A DNA stretch of 30,198 nt. Source: CAZDYI01 sp964509765. GTDB taxonomy: Bacteria; Pseudomonadota; Gammaproteobacteria; Tethybacterales; Tethybacteraceae. The notes below the pieces were generated by a model. The model searched no databases. It was not told the DNA's origin and was given only the letters and a program-made list of their open reading frames with translations. Numbering within the stretch: position 1 is the first letter of the stretch; each line of letters starts with the position of its first letter. Both the position numbers and the translations under genes were made by a program. The DNA lies in the NCBI GenBank assembly GCA_964509765.1, contig CAZDYI010000117.1:1-30198 (forward strand). The letters run 5' to 3'. This document shows positions 1 through 13,900 of this stretch, piece after piece.

Positions 1-3000
1 TGTCGCTGTTGATACCCACCTCGACGTTGACCGTCGGCATCGCCGTGAGCGCGACCAGTATCTGCACGCTCTCGCCCTCGGTCCTCGTGATCCTGTCTGC
101 CGGGTCAACCGACAGCGACAGGGCGCCCTGCGTCGTGTCGCGGACAGTGAGCGTGACCTCCGCGAGCGACGCGCGCATGGCGTATGCCGGGTCGGAGGAC
201 CTGTCAGACAGGCTCAGCTGGACCGTGACCTGGAAGTCCTCCTCGCGGGTCATGGTCTCCCTGACCGTGACCGTCAGCACCTGCTGGGCGTTCGTCGTGT
301 AGGTGAGGCTGTGGTTGCTGCTTGAGACGGTGTCGGATATTCGAAGCGAAACGCGCGGGGTGTCCTGGATCACCGCGGCGTTCACGATCACGTTCGCGCC
401 GGACTGGACCATCTCCCCGAGCTCCAGGTTCAGCTCGAAGGCCTCGCCCTCGTTCACCGGCGCGGTCGGGCCGGTCGGAGACAGCGTCATGTTCGTGTTC
501 GGGTCGAACGAGACCCTCCTCTCGACCGCCTCGTTCTGGTAATCCGTGTTCGAGGTCGAGGATACAGACACCGTGAGAACCACGTTCGCGGAGGCGTCCA
601 GGTTCGCCGCGTAGCGCACCGACACCCGGACCGAGTCGGTTCCCGAAAGCGAGGCCGTGCGCGGGCTGAACTCGACGTTGGTGTCGTTCGAGCCGAAGCC
701 GAGGTTGACCGGCTGGCTCGAGTTCCTGCGCAGCGAGACGTCGAAGCCGGTCCACCGGCCGGCGACCGCGCCGGCAGGCTGGGTTACCGCAAGCGGGCTC
801 CCGCTCACTTCGCCGGAAACGCTGAAGGGGTCTATACCGGCGTAGTCGGACATTGCGTCGTCAGCCTCTACGCCGATGTCGAGCCTGACCGGGAAGTCAG
901 GGACCTCGATGTCGCCGCCGGTGAAGTCCGCGTGGATGGTCACGCGCTGGACGGTTCTCCAGGTGTTGCTGTCGAACGTCAGCACCCGCCGCGGCGACGA
1001 GCCGCCGAGGGTCAGCGCCAAGTCGTCAGGCAGGTCGCCTGCGTTGAACCCGAGGTCAACCGTGATCCGCACGTCGCCGGTCGCCGCGTTCGATCCCCCG
1101 GCCCACGGCTGGCTCCGCAACCTGAACGAAACCGGCAGCTCGCTCCCTGCGCCCACGCTGAGCATGTCGGGAACCACGCTGATCCCGAACTCGTCGTCGT
1201 CCGTGATGTCGAGCCTGAACCGCTGCCTTTCCGCGCCCGAGTACGCATCGTCAACCGTGCCGGCGGTGTCGACTGCGAAGTCGATGAACGCGCTCCGGTC
1301 GCCGTTGGCAAACTCGTCCCGCCCCACCAGCAGGTCCAGGTCCTGCGGCGTCTCCCAGTTCGCGGGAGTGAACGTCAGCTGGGATGCCGGCGTGCCGGTG
1401 CCGCCGAGCACGAGGTCATAGTAGCTTGCCTGCAGCGCGTCCGGGCTGCTGATGTTGATGACGACGTCTACCGTCGGCTGCGCGCTCAGCGCGACCTGGA
1501 TTTGAGCGAAGTCGCGCTCGCCCACCATCGCCGAGTCCGGAGTCACGCTGAAAGCGCCCTCGGTCGTGTCGCGGACGATGAACGCTCGCTCTATACCTCC
1601 GCCTCCGTTCGCGTAGGCTCCGTCCGTCGACCTGTTCCGGTCCACGCCGAACTGCAGGCTCCCGGGTATGTCCGCGTCGCGCGTATCGGTCTCGGAGATT
1701 GTCAGCGTGACCGTCATTCCGTCATGGTTGCTGTAGGTGAGGTCGATGCTGTCCGCAGTCGTTCCGTTCGACAGGAGGATCGAGACGCGGCCGCCAGCGT
1801 TGTTGATGAAGCTGCCGCGAATCACCGCCACCGAGCCCGGCAGAACCGGCTCGGCCAGCGAGACGGTGACCTCGTGCTTCGTTCCCTCCTCCAGCGGGGC
1901 GCTGAACTGTTCCGCTGCCGGGTTAAAGCCAGTATTGCCGGTGAACGTCACGCTCCGCTCGACTACCTCGTCGACATAGGCCGGATTCGCGGAGGAGGCC
2001 ACGGTGACGGTGAGGACGGCATCAACGGGGTTGAACTGGGAACCTATCGTGCGGACCGAGACCAGCTGCGTTGCCGAGCCGCTCAGGGTGAACGTCTCCG
2101 GCATTATCTCCAGAGACCTGCGGCTTTCAAAGTCGATCTCGATCTCCACGTCTTCCGCCGGCTCGCCGGGCAGCGAGACCTCGAAGGTCGTCCACCGGCC
2201 CACGGCCACGCTTTCCGGCTGCGTCACCCACAGCCTGCTCCCGCTGACGACGCCCGCGACGTCGAAGTCGGCGAAGCCGTCGTAGGCGCTGTCCTCGCCC
2301 GAGCCGACCTCGACCGACAGGGTGATGTCGATGTTGCCCGGGACCGCCACCGGCATGTCGGGATTGGCGAACGAGGCGTGAACCGTGAGTTCCAGCGGGT
2401 CGTTCCAGGTGCTCGCGTCGAACACCAGCTCCTTGGGCTCGGTCGTGTCCACGCCGATCGACAGCATCAGGCCCGTCGGGACGTCAGCGGTAGAGTAGCC
2501 GAGCGAGACCTTCACAGTTACCTCGCCTGCGGGCTCGCTGTCGAGGCTGAACGCCACGTTCTGGCTGAAGCCCGCGGCGACCACAGGCGAGGCCGGGACA
2601 ACATTCACGCCGATCATGTCGGGATCGGTGATGTTCAGCGTGAGGACTGAGGCGGCCGCCGAAACGTAGTTGCTGTCGTCGTCGCTCGTGTCGAAGGTGA
2701 TCTCGACCGTCCGGTCGCCGAGCGCGGTGTCGTCCTCCGGAACCGCGATCACCAGCTCCTGGGCCGTCTGCCAGTTGGAAGGCGTGAACACCACGCCCGG
2801 CGGGTTTAGCTCGTACCACTCGGGGTTCGGGCTCGTTATGCTCACCTCGAGGTTTACCGTCGGGCGCGCGCTTACCGCCACCTGGACCTGCACCATTGCG
2901 CCCTCCGGCAGCGTCACAACGTCGCGGCTGACGCTCAGCGATCCCTCTGTCGTGTCGCTTACGGTAATGACCGCCTGCTGCGCGTCGTCGCGCAGGCCGA

Positions 3001-4965
3001 AGGCAAGGTCCGAGGTCCTGCTCGCGTTCGGGTCGACGTCGAGGATCACGGACACCTGGAAGTCCGCCTCGCGGGTGTCCAAGGTCTCGCTTAGCGTCAC
3101 CGTCAGCGTGTGCGCAGACTTCGCCGGCGTGAACCTGATCTCCGTGCGCTCCTCGTCGAAGCCGCCGACGAGGAGCGACGCGCGCCCTGCGGGGGCGTCG
3201 AGCATCGCCGAGACGCGCACGGCCTTGCCGGTCTCGACCGCGGCCCCGAGGCTCACCGTGAGCTCGTAGGCGCTTCCCTCGTCGTAGGAGGCGTCCGGCG
3301 GGTCGAACGACAGCGTCATGTCAGCGTTCGCAAGGAACCTGGCGCTGCGCACGGCACTCTTGCCGTTGTAGTCGGGGTTGTCGGTCGACAGCACTCGCGC
3401 GGTGATTTCGACGGACGGGAGCTCGGCGTCCAGGTTCGCGGCGTGGCGCACTGAGACCGTAACAGCGCCGGTCCCGCGCAGCACGACCGAGTTGCGGCTG
3501 AACTCGACGTTGGAGTCGCCGGTCTCGAGCGCGATGTCCACCGGCGTCGGCGACGAGGCCGCGAGCGAGACGACCAGCGGCGTCCAGCGGCCCGCGACGA
3601 CAGGCGCCGGCTGCTCGAGCCGCAGCGGACTGCCGCTGACCGTGCCCATGAGGGTCTCGGAGGTGACAAAGCCCGGGTCCGCCGTGAAGAAGGAGTTCTG
3701 CATGCGGATCTCGAAGTCGTCGAAATTCACCGTCCCCCCGGTGTACTCCGCGTGGAGGGTCATGACGATCGTGGTCTGCCAGTCATCGGGCGCAACGGTT
3801 CGCCTCAACTGGGGCCTGCCGGGAGTCGTCACCGGCTCCATCCGGACCGTGACGCCGGCCGGCCAGGTGCCGTCCGGGGTGTACAGGCGGCCTAGGTAGC
3901 TCACGTCGTGCGTCGGGCGGGAGCTGAAGCCGACCGAGATCGTGAGCGAGTCGCCAATGGACATGTTGAGCAGGCGCGGCGAGAGCAGCATGCCGGCCTC
4001 GTCGTCCTCGGAGATCCGGAACTCGACCGAATCGAGCGCTGCCCCGGCGTAGGCCGCGTCGTCTGTCGTCACCCCGAACTCGAGCACGACGTTGCGCGTG
4101 CCGGAGTCGACGTCGTCGTCGGTTGCGACTACTGCGACCTCCCTCGGGCCCCAGTCGGACGGCGTGAAGGTCACCTGCGCCGCGGACAGGCCTAGCTGCG
4201 AGGGGTCCTCAGGCGTGAGGTCCACCACGATGTTCGCCGTCGGGCGCACGCTCGCGGAAAGGGTGAGCACGGTCCGGTCGCCCTCCTCGACCATGAAGAC
4301 GCTGTCCGTCCCCCGCGAGAGGCTGCCGGCGGTCGTGTCCCTGACGGTCACGCTAGCGGCGAACTCGCTCGCGCGCAGGGCGAACGCCTGGTCCTGGGTG
4401 AGGTCCGGGTTGACGCCGACGACTACCGAGACCTGGAAGTCCGCCTCGCGGGTGACCGTCGTCTCGGAAACCGACAGCGTCACGTATTGCGGGGTCGTGT
4501 CGAAGAACTGCAGCTCGACGCTTTCCGCAGGCGAGTCGTTGACTATCAGCGTCGCGCGGTCGGACGCCTGGACCACGGCGGCGGTGACGATGATGTACGA
4601 GTTCTCCTCGATCTCCGCTCCCGGGTAGACCGTTACCTGCGCCGTGTCGCCCTCGAGCAGGACGTCCGCGGGCGCGTCGGCCGCAACGGTCATCGCGGCG
4701 TTCGAGCCGACCGTGAACGTAACCTCCCTGCGGTGCCCGTTGGGCTGGTAGGCCGAATCGCCGCTAGAGGCGACCGCGGTGAGCATGACCTCGAGGTCCG
4801 CGTCGAGGTTGCCGTCGCGCCGCACACTAACGATCACCCCTGTGTCGTGGGCGGACGGCTGGATCACCAGCTGGTTCTCGGACAGCTCGATCCGCTCGTC
4901 GGTGCTTAGGTCAATTGTGACCGGCTGGCTCGGCTGCGCCGCGAGCGCCACCACCGCCGTCGCCC
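1..4965 (-). repeat. Long ~465-residue repeat units in the C-proximal part of the giant protein
   Basis: From 4966 towards the left edge the AGRW anchors are at 4966, 3586, 2194 and 754, with spacings of 1380, 1392 and 1440 bp. Each unit keeps the B half and the FTP.NW A half but gains two extra beta-rich segments. One contains READFQVSV and a VRDTT.G.LS motif; the other contains ISD.D..G followed by a VSGS.L.V.QP stretch. The architecture thus doubles in length but remains periodic. The last unit is cut by the window edge. Confidence 0.8.
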
Positions 4966-7900
4966 ACCGCCCGGCGGGGACAGTTGTTGGCGTGGCCAGC
5001 TGCAGCGGGTTCTGCTGGACGCTCACCACGCCGAACATCTCGCTGCCGTGCTCGCCGGCGTAGAGGGTGTACGCGTCGTCGTCGGCCGTCATCCTGAACC
5101 TGATCCGCGCGGATCCCTCGCCTGCGCCGGTGCCGACGGCAACGGTGACCGTCTTCGGGCCGACGTCGCCCGGTCCGAAGGTAAGCTCCCGCGGGTCGGG
5201 CTCCTGCACCCTCGAGTCCGCCCCGCTCGCAAGGCCTGCGGCCACCGTGACCTGCGTCTGCGGGTCAAGCGACAGCGAAACCGCGAACTCAACCGCCTCG
5301 CCGGGAACGGTGTCGATCGACACGTCCCGGTCAGCATCGTCGTCGTCCGGGGACCTGCGCTCGCCGAGGCTGTTGATGAGCAGCCAGCGCGCGTCGTCCG
5401 CGGTCGAGAACACGACAGAGCGCCGCGCGAGGAAGCTCCCGAAGTCGAACAGCGGGGAGTCGAATGTGTCCGCCTCGGCAGTCATCACCACCGACAGGTC
5501 GTCGGCGGAGTACGCGTTGTGGCGAATTGACACCCGAGTCGGCGTCGTGCCGTTGAGGACCACCTGGCCCGACATCGGGCGGAACTCTATCCCCGCCGGG
5601 GTTCCGGCGGTGCCGAAGGTGACCGTCACAGGACAGGTCGTCTCGTAGCACTCAAGGTCCGGGTCGCCGGGGTTGTCCGGGTCGACCCTCATCGAGAACG
5701 ACGTCTCGGTCCACCGGCCGCTGACCACCGGGGTGGCCGGCTGCGTCATCACCAGCAGGCCGGGCTCGACGTGCACCACGACCCTGAAGTTCAGGAGGTT
5801 GAACTCCTCGGCGAACTGCGTGACCGCCCCGTCGCCGGAGGTCAGCTCGACGTCGAAGGTCGCCCTGCCGGCGCCCTCGTCGCGGTAGTCCACCGAGGCC
5901 TCGACCGCCACGTTCGTCGGCGTGCTCATGGCGAACACGTCCGGGGAGATGACAGTCTCCTGGGTGACCGACACCCTGTCGTCGCTCCCGAGCGCAGGCG
6001 TGAACGTGAAGGTCAGCGGGGCCGTCGGGACCAGGTCAGGGCCCGGGGTCCTGATCTCGACCAGGTTGCCGAGGGAGCCCTCGGACACCGTGACGTTGAG
6101 GACCCTGGACGGGGTGCTCGCGCCGATGTAGCTGTTCGTGTTGTAGGCGTTCCTGAGCGTCCAGTCCGCCGGGTTCCAGGTGAACGTAACTCCCTTGCGG
6201 GTCTTTGCCCCCTCGTAGGTCGCGTCGCCGCTCGCGAACACCGAGGCCGAGACCTGCACGTCAACCATTATGTCCGTTGTGATGTTCGCGCCGTACTTCA
6301 GCGAGAGGGTCACCGCGTCCGTGTCCGAAAGGACGACCGTCCCGCCGCTCGCACTGAACACCACTTCGGGGTCGTCCGCGAACAGCGTGACCGTCACGCC
6401 CTGGGACGGCGCACGCCTCAGGCTGACCTCGAACTCGGTCCACCGGCCCGCCGGGACGTCTGCCGGGTCCGTCATCACCAGGTCGTTGTCGGAGACCTGT
6501 ATATCGAAGCTGAGGCGGTTGCTGTACGGGTGCTCGGGGGCGTCGTTGTACAGGCGGTAGGCAGCGTCCTGCGTGTCCAGTACCGCCCGGTAGGTGTAGG
6601 TCTCGTCGCCGGCCCCGTTCTCCTCGACCCTGAACATGACGGTCTGGCGGTGCTCCCAGTTCGCCGGCGTGAACACGACCTGCGACGGCAAGTCGGCCTC
6701 GATGTTCCGGTTTGTCGGGTTGGCCGTCTCGGCTCTGATGTTGACAGTCACGTTCGACGTCGGGCGGATCTCCAGCCCGATGAAGGCCTCCAGGGTCTCG
6801 CCCTCGATCGCCGTAAGCTGGATCGAGTTCTCCGGGCCGTCAGGGCCGATCGTGTCGTATTCGCCGTCCCCGCCGTTCGACAGCACCCAGCGCGCGTTGT
6901 TGCCGGTGAACAGGACCTCGTGGTCGATCGCGAAGCCACCGAGATCCGGGTCCGAAGTGCTGCTCGAGCTCGCCGTTATCCGCACGACGACGTCGTCGGC
7001 GCTGAACGCCGTGTACCGCACCGTGACCGACATGGCCGTCGTGTCGGTGAGCTCGAGGAACATCGGATCGATATCCACGTTCGTCGCGCCTGAGGCAAGG
7101 TCGACCCTCACCTCTCCTGTCGGGGCGTCGCGCAGCCTCACGTTGAAGACCGAGTCGCGGCCCGCGACAACGGACGGCGGGGCAACGTCGGACAGCAGCG
7201 GGTTGCGCTGCACAGCGATCTCTGCGTAGAGTACAGCGCCGTGCTGGCGCGCATACTCGGCGTAGGCCCCGTCGCCGGTGTCCAGGGTGAACGACAGCGT
7301 GCCCGAGCCGCTCGCCTGTCCCGTGCTGCCCACCGGGACGAGATAGGTCTGGGGCTGGCTGTAGTTGTCCGGCGTGAACACGATCTCGCGCTGGGCTGGC
7401 AGGAACACCCGGCCGTCGCCGCCGGACAGGACCGCGACGCGCACCGTGACGGGCTCCGTCGGCTCGGCCTCGGGCCTTGAAACGTGGTTGAGGGCGACCT
7501 GGAAGCTCGCGCTCGCGCCCTCCTGGACGCTGCTCCTGATCTGCAGCGAGGCGTTGTTCGCGGGGTTCACCGGCGAGCCGCTGTCCGTGAAGTCGAGGGA
7601 CCAGTAGAACTCGTCGTTCGGCGTGGCCGAGTACGTCGCCCCGGCGGCCGCGCCGTTGAAGGCGTTAATGTCGCTCGACGCAACGGCCGCGACCGCGACG
7701 TCGGAGGCTGCGGTCGCGTAGGCCGCCAGGCGCACCGAGACCACCCCGCCGGTCGTCGTCCCGTCGAGCTCGACCGCGGGGTGATCCGGATTGAACTCCG
7801 TGTCGGCCGTGGGCGACGTCAGGTTGACCGTCACCCCGCCGGCCGGCGCCCTGTTGAGCGTGACCGTCAGCTCCATCCAGCGGCCGGCGGCAATCGATGG

Positions 7901-10900
7901 GGCAGCCGTCAGTACCTCAAGCGGGTTCTGGATCACGTCGATCGTCGCCGTCACCATGTAGGGCGACTCCAGCTCGAAGGCGCCGTCCTGCGTGTGCAGG
8001 CTGAACACGACCTCGGCCTGGCCGGCTCCGCGACCCGAAACCTCGGTGGTCTCGATCATGACAGCGACCGTGTCCGTCAGCCTGTTGAGCTCCAGGCTGT
8101 CCGGGCTGACCGACACCCTGTCGTCGGACCCGGAAGCAAGGGCCACCCTCACCGTAAGCGGAGAGGCCGGCTCGACAGGGCTGGCGGAATCGATGTAGAC
8201 CGAAAGCATGTCGTTCGATCCCTCGATCACGGTCCTGGCGATGTTCGAACCGTCGACCGCGCCGTTGCCGATGCTCATGTCGTCGCCGCAGCAGACAAGC
8301 CAGGTAGCGTTGAAGTTCTCCCCGAAGGTGATGTCAACCACCCTGGTGTGGCCGGCGAAGGCCCCGTTGCCGTCGCCTTGGCTCGCGATTGCTGTGACCT
8401 GCACGCTGACTTCAGCCTGCCTGTTCACGCCGTAGCGGATCGAGACTAGGACGCCTGTGCTGTAGTTGGACTGGTTCAAGACGATGTTCGCCGGTGCGTC
8501 GAACTCGACGTTCGTGTCGTTGCTCGTCAGCGCCACCGTCACAGGGTCCGTAGCCGACGGCATCTCGTCGAGCGAGAGCACCGCCGTCGTCCACCGGCCC
8601 GCCGGCTCGTCCGCCGGATCGGTCATCAGCAGCCCGCCGGCGACCACGTCGACCTTGCCGTTGAGATCCGACCGGTTCTCGCGCCCGAACAGCTCGTATG
8701 CCCCGTCCAGCGTGCGCATGCTGAAGCGCACGGTCGCCGAGCCGGCCGCGGTCCCGCCGAATTCCGTCGGCACCGTCACTAACTTGTCCGTCGTGTGGTC
8801 GTCCGGCGTGAACACCACCTCGGCCGGGGTCGGCGTGCCCACCCGGTCGTCGCCGTCCCTCAGCAGGGCCGCCGCGACCGTGACCGGCGAGATCGGAGCC
8901 AGGCCGTTGAGCCGCACCCGGAACGGGCGCTCGGTGCCCTCGGCTATCTCGAGCGCCACCTCCGTGTCGGACCCGCCGAGCGTGATCTCGTCGGCCGATT
9001 CGCCGTTGTCGAGGCTGAACCGAGCGTCGTCGTTGCTCAGCACGTAGACCCCGAAGCCTTGGTGCACCTGATTGTTGAAATTCGGGTCGCCGCTTGTCGG
9101 CACGAACCCGAAGGGCTGCAGGACCCTGGCGCCTGAGTGGCCGGCGTTCCAGCGCACCGAGATCGTCGTCCTCCGGGTCGTGTTGTCGAGGGTCACCCTC
9201 CGGCTCACCGGATCGAACACGAAACTGGAGTTGCGGCCGCCCCTCATCTCAATTGTCACGAGATGGCCCGCGGCGACGTCGGAGCCAAGGCCGACCTCGA
9301 CCTCGTGCCAGCGCCCGGCAACGACCTCGGGGTTGTCCGCCGGCGAGTACGGGCTGACCTGGATCGGCTGGTTCTGGACCCGGACGAGGCCGTAGATCAC
9401 TGAGCCGTGGCGCTGGGAGTAAAGCCCGTACGCGGCGTCCTCCGTGAACATGCTGAACGTGATCGTCACAGCGCCGTCCGAGCGGAACTGGTCCATGGTC
9501 TCGACCGTAAGCTCCTGCGGGGTGTCCCAGTCCGTCGGGGTGAACTCGAGCTCGGTCACCGTCAGGGCCATGACCCGGTCGTCGCCGCCGGACTCTCGGG
9601 ATATCCTGATCGTCACGTTCGCCGTCGGACGGTTCGCCAGGGCCAGCTCGAACTCAGTGTTCTCGCCCGCGCGGACGCCGGCGATGACAGTCACGTCCGC
9701 GTTCATGTCGTTCGACACGGCCGGCGAGCCCTCGGCCGAAAGCGACCACCGCGCCTCGGAGGTCGGAGCTAACGTCGCGGTCACCTCCGTCCTGTGGCCG
9801 GCGTTGGCAATCTCGCCGGAGTACGAAACCGCGGTGAGCGTGACCTCGGTCTCAACGTCCGTGTAGGTGTCGATCCTGAACCGGACGGACGTGCCGGCCG
9901 CCGCGGCAGCGGTGTCCGCCCAGGTGAAGTCAGAGGGCTCGACCACGACGTTCGTCGACGGCTCCGCGAACAGCGAGATCGTCATCGCCTGGCTCAGCGG
10001 CTGCGGGAAGGAAACCCGGGTCGACACCCAGCGCCCCGCGACCTCGTCCGCAGGAACGGGAGCGGTGGCGTCCAGCCTGCTCTGCAGGACCGTCATCCGC
10101 AGCGTCAGGTTCGTGTCGTAGCCCGGGACGGCCATCCGCGCGAGGTAGGCGTCATCCGACGTCGTGAACGAAACCGTGATGTCCGCCCTGCCGTCGGCTG
10201 CGCCGGTGTACGCCGCGCGCACCGTAAGCGGCTGGCCCGTCGAGTGGCTGCCGGGCGCGAACACCAGCTGCGCGGGCTCGAAGCTAACGCGCATGTCACG
10301 CGACGGAACCTCGACGAGCCCCGGGGTGACTGTCAGGTTCGCGGTCGGAGTGAATCCCGCGTCGAAGCTCACCGTCGCGACGAACTCCGTGCCCTCCTGG
10401 ACCTCGACGGTCGCGCGCCTTTGCGTCGCGGACTGCGCGAACGTCGTCGACTGCCACGCGATGCTGTAGACAGCGTTTATGTTGCTGTCGACCGTAATGG
10501 TCAGGAAGGCCGTGAGGTCCTGGTACGGCGAGGCCGAGCTGTCGGCCACAGCGGTCAGAGTGACGAAAGCCTCGGTCGCGCTGTTGCTGCGCTCGCGGAC
10601 CGAGACCACCACGCCCGTGTTGAAGTTGTCCGCGTCGAGCGTGGCCCGGAGGGGACTCGGGTCGTACGTGACCGTGTTCAGCGATCCGACTGTCACGGTC
10701 ACGTTGCCGGTCGGCTCGATTCCGAGCAGCACGGTGACCTCGGCCCAGCGGCCCGCGCCGACGCTCGCTCCCGGCCCGTCGAGCACCAGCGGGTTCTGCA
10801 CCAGGTTGACCACGCCCGCGACCTGGTTGCCGCGCTCCCTGCTGTAGAGGGTGTAGGCGCCGTCGGAGGTGGTCATAGAGAACAGCAGCGTAGCGGCGCC

Positions 10901-13900
10901 GCCCGCCGCTCCGGTCTCCGTCGTCGGGACGCTAACGTCCAGCGGGGTCGCCCAGTTCGCCGGGGTGAACACGTACTGCGACTGGGTCGGGGCGAGCACC
11001 CTGTTGTCGCCGCCGCTGATGAGCTGCACGTCCACGACCACGTTGGCCGTCGGCCTGATCGCAAGCGAGAGCTCGAAGGTCGCGTCGCTGCCCTCGAGCA
11101 CGCTGCTCGAGGCCGTCGGCGGGTTGTTGCGGTCGTCAGGCGAGACGCCCTGGACGGCCCACTGCGCGGCAGACGCGCTCAGGAACGTCACGGTCGTCCG
11201 CGCGCGCATGCCCGCGAAGGTGTTGGCGTCGCTGCCGCGGTGTGCGCGGAGCGTCGCGGTGATCACGAGCACCTTCGGATCGTCCTGGTACTCGCTGAAC
11301 GAAACCGAGACCGTTACCGGGTCCGGACCCTGGGTCGAGCGCGTCCTGTTGCTCGGCTGCCAGTCAAGGCCCGACTCGGGGGCGAGGACCACGATCGACG
11401 CCTGCATCAATGTCCCGGGGTCGCGCACGTTCATGGTCAGCGGGATGAAGTGGCCCGCGACCGCCGGCTCCGGCTCCGCGATCACAAGCTGGCTCTGCTC
11501 CACCCCTAGGTCGACGTCGATCACCGATCCGTTTGTCTCGGCGTAGGCCAGGAACGCCAGGTCGTCGGAGTGCATGCTGAAGCGGACCGTCGCGCGCCCG
11601 GACGCCGCCCTCGTGTATCCCGCGGTTATCGTCAGCGGTGCGGACAGGTCCGTCCCGGTGAGCACGAAGCTGTTGCCCGAAAGCGACGAGCCCGCAATCC
11701 TCGGGTCGCCGCCGCCGAGGACGTTGACGCTCACCGTCACGTCCGGCACCGGCGTGATGAAGTCGGGTGAGGGAAGCGCGACCGTGAGCGTCAGCAGGTT
11801 CATCTCGACCACGTTGAGCCGCACCGCGGTCGCAGGGGAAGTCTGGTCGGCGAAGACGTTCGTGCCGTGCTGCAGCCTGAACCTCGCGTTCGCGTTCGAG
11901 ATGAACCCGAACGGGGCGGAGGCGACGATCTCGTTGTACTCCGAATCGGCGCTCTCGACCGAGACCGCCACAGCAAGGTCGGCGTCCGCAGGCCAGGCCC
12001 TGTTTATGCGCACCGAGGCCTCTGCCGCCTGGCCGCGCGCCGGTATGACGATCGTCGCCGCAGCCGGGTCGAACACGACCCCCTCTCCCGGCGCGCTCAG
12101 GTGCAGCGTGATGCCGTGGTCGGATGCGTTGTCCAGGCTCACGGTCATCGTCGCCCAGCGCCCGGCTACGACGTCGACGGACGGGGTCTCGAGCTGAAGC
12201 GGGCTGCGAATGACCGTGACGATCACGGTCGCCTTCGTCGAGTTCGCAGTGTGCTCGTGGAACTCCGTGAATGCCCTGTCGTCGGTCGAGGTAAGCTCGA
12301 ACTCGATGGTCGCGCTGCCCTCGGGCGTCATGTCCGCCCTTACCTGCACCGTCGCGGTGAGCGGGCCCGCAGTTCCGTCGAACTCGAGGACGGACGGAAC
12401 AGGATCCTCGACGCGCATGTCCCAGCCGGAGTCCTTGAGCACCCTCGGGGTGATTCGCACCATCTGCTTCGGCACCACCCCGAGCTCGACCGGGAACTCG
12501 AGCACCGAGGTCTCGATCACCCTGATCCCTATCGAGTCGCTGCCGTTGACGGGACGGGCGGTCCTGTTGCCGGGGGCGCTGACCGTCCAGCCCGCGACCG
12601 AGTTCGCCGTGAACTCGATCCCGACCGTCGCCGACTGGCCGTCAAACAGGGCGTCGCCGTCGTCCGCGTAGGCCGTAACCGAGACCTGGAACGTCCGGTC
12701 GGCGTCCAGGTAGCCGTTGTAGCGGAGCGTGACCGGCACGCCGTCCTCCCAGTTGTCGCTGTCGAGAATGACGGTGTCGTCGTCCGCGAACTCCATGTTC
12801 GCGTCCGACGACAGGATGAGCGTCACGGACTCGCCCGGGTCGCTCTTGAGCCTTACGGTCACCGAAACCGGGCGGCCTGCAACCTCGGCCTCTTCAGGCG
12901 TGACCACCTCGATCGGCCTCTCGAGGACGTTGACGACCGCGTACAGGGTGGACCGCCTGCCGACCCCGTAGAAGTGGTAGGCGCCGTCTCCGGACGTCAT
13001 TATGAACTCGACCGTCGCCCTGCCTTCCGCAAGCGCGGTGAAGCTCGCGGTCCTGTCCCGCGGGGTCGAGTCGAGCACGCCGAACTCATTTGTCGCCCTC
13101 GCCGGGAACACCATCCGGGGCGGACTGGTGGCCACCTGCAGGTTGTTCCTGCCAGGCGGCACGATCGACACGCCGATGGTCACGTCGTCGACCGGGATGT
13201 CGAGGTCCAGGGTGGAGACCAGGCTGAACGAATCGCCCTCGACCACGGTCAGCGTTATCGTCGTGTCCGCGTCCGCGGATGCGTCGGTCTCCGCGAACGC
13301 TCCCGAATCATGGCTGACCCGCCAGCCGAACAGCGAGTTGTCCTGTCTTTGGATGTCGATGTTCAGGGACAGGCCGTCGAACAGGTGGTTGTCCCCGCTT
13401 TCGGACCTTGCCACGTATGTGTCATTGGCCTCGGCTCCCTCGTGGTACCCGGCGTAACGCACCGATATTCCGATTCCGCCGCTCCAGTTGAGGTTGTTGA
13501 AGACCAGCTGCGAGGGGTTGATCTCGAAGTTCTCGACTTCCGTCTCGAGCCTGACCGTCACCCTCTCCCGGAGTCCGGGCTGCTTGTCAAGCCTGATCCT
13601 CTGCGGAATCCACCGGCCCGCCCTGCCGCCGGCGCTGGAATCGAAGGACCTCATGATCGGGTTGCGCCACAGGGTGACGCTCGCGTACACAGTCGTTCCG
13701 TGTCCGTTGCGGGCGTTGTACAGGCGGTACACCGGGTCGTCCGAGGTCATCACGAACTCGACCTCGGCCGAGCTGTCGGCTCTGAAGCCCGTTTGATCCA
13801 GCGTGACCGTCACCCTCTGCTCGTCGTCCCAGAGGATCCGCGTGCCGTCGTCCCCCACCACCCCGTCGGACTCCGTGTCCACGCCCCAGCCCAGGTCGTA

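Noticed and set aside
932..2650. Plus-strand open frame of 572 codons
   Set aside because: Antisense shadow in the long-repeat zone; the minus frame has the conserved repeat motifs.
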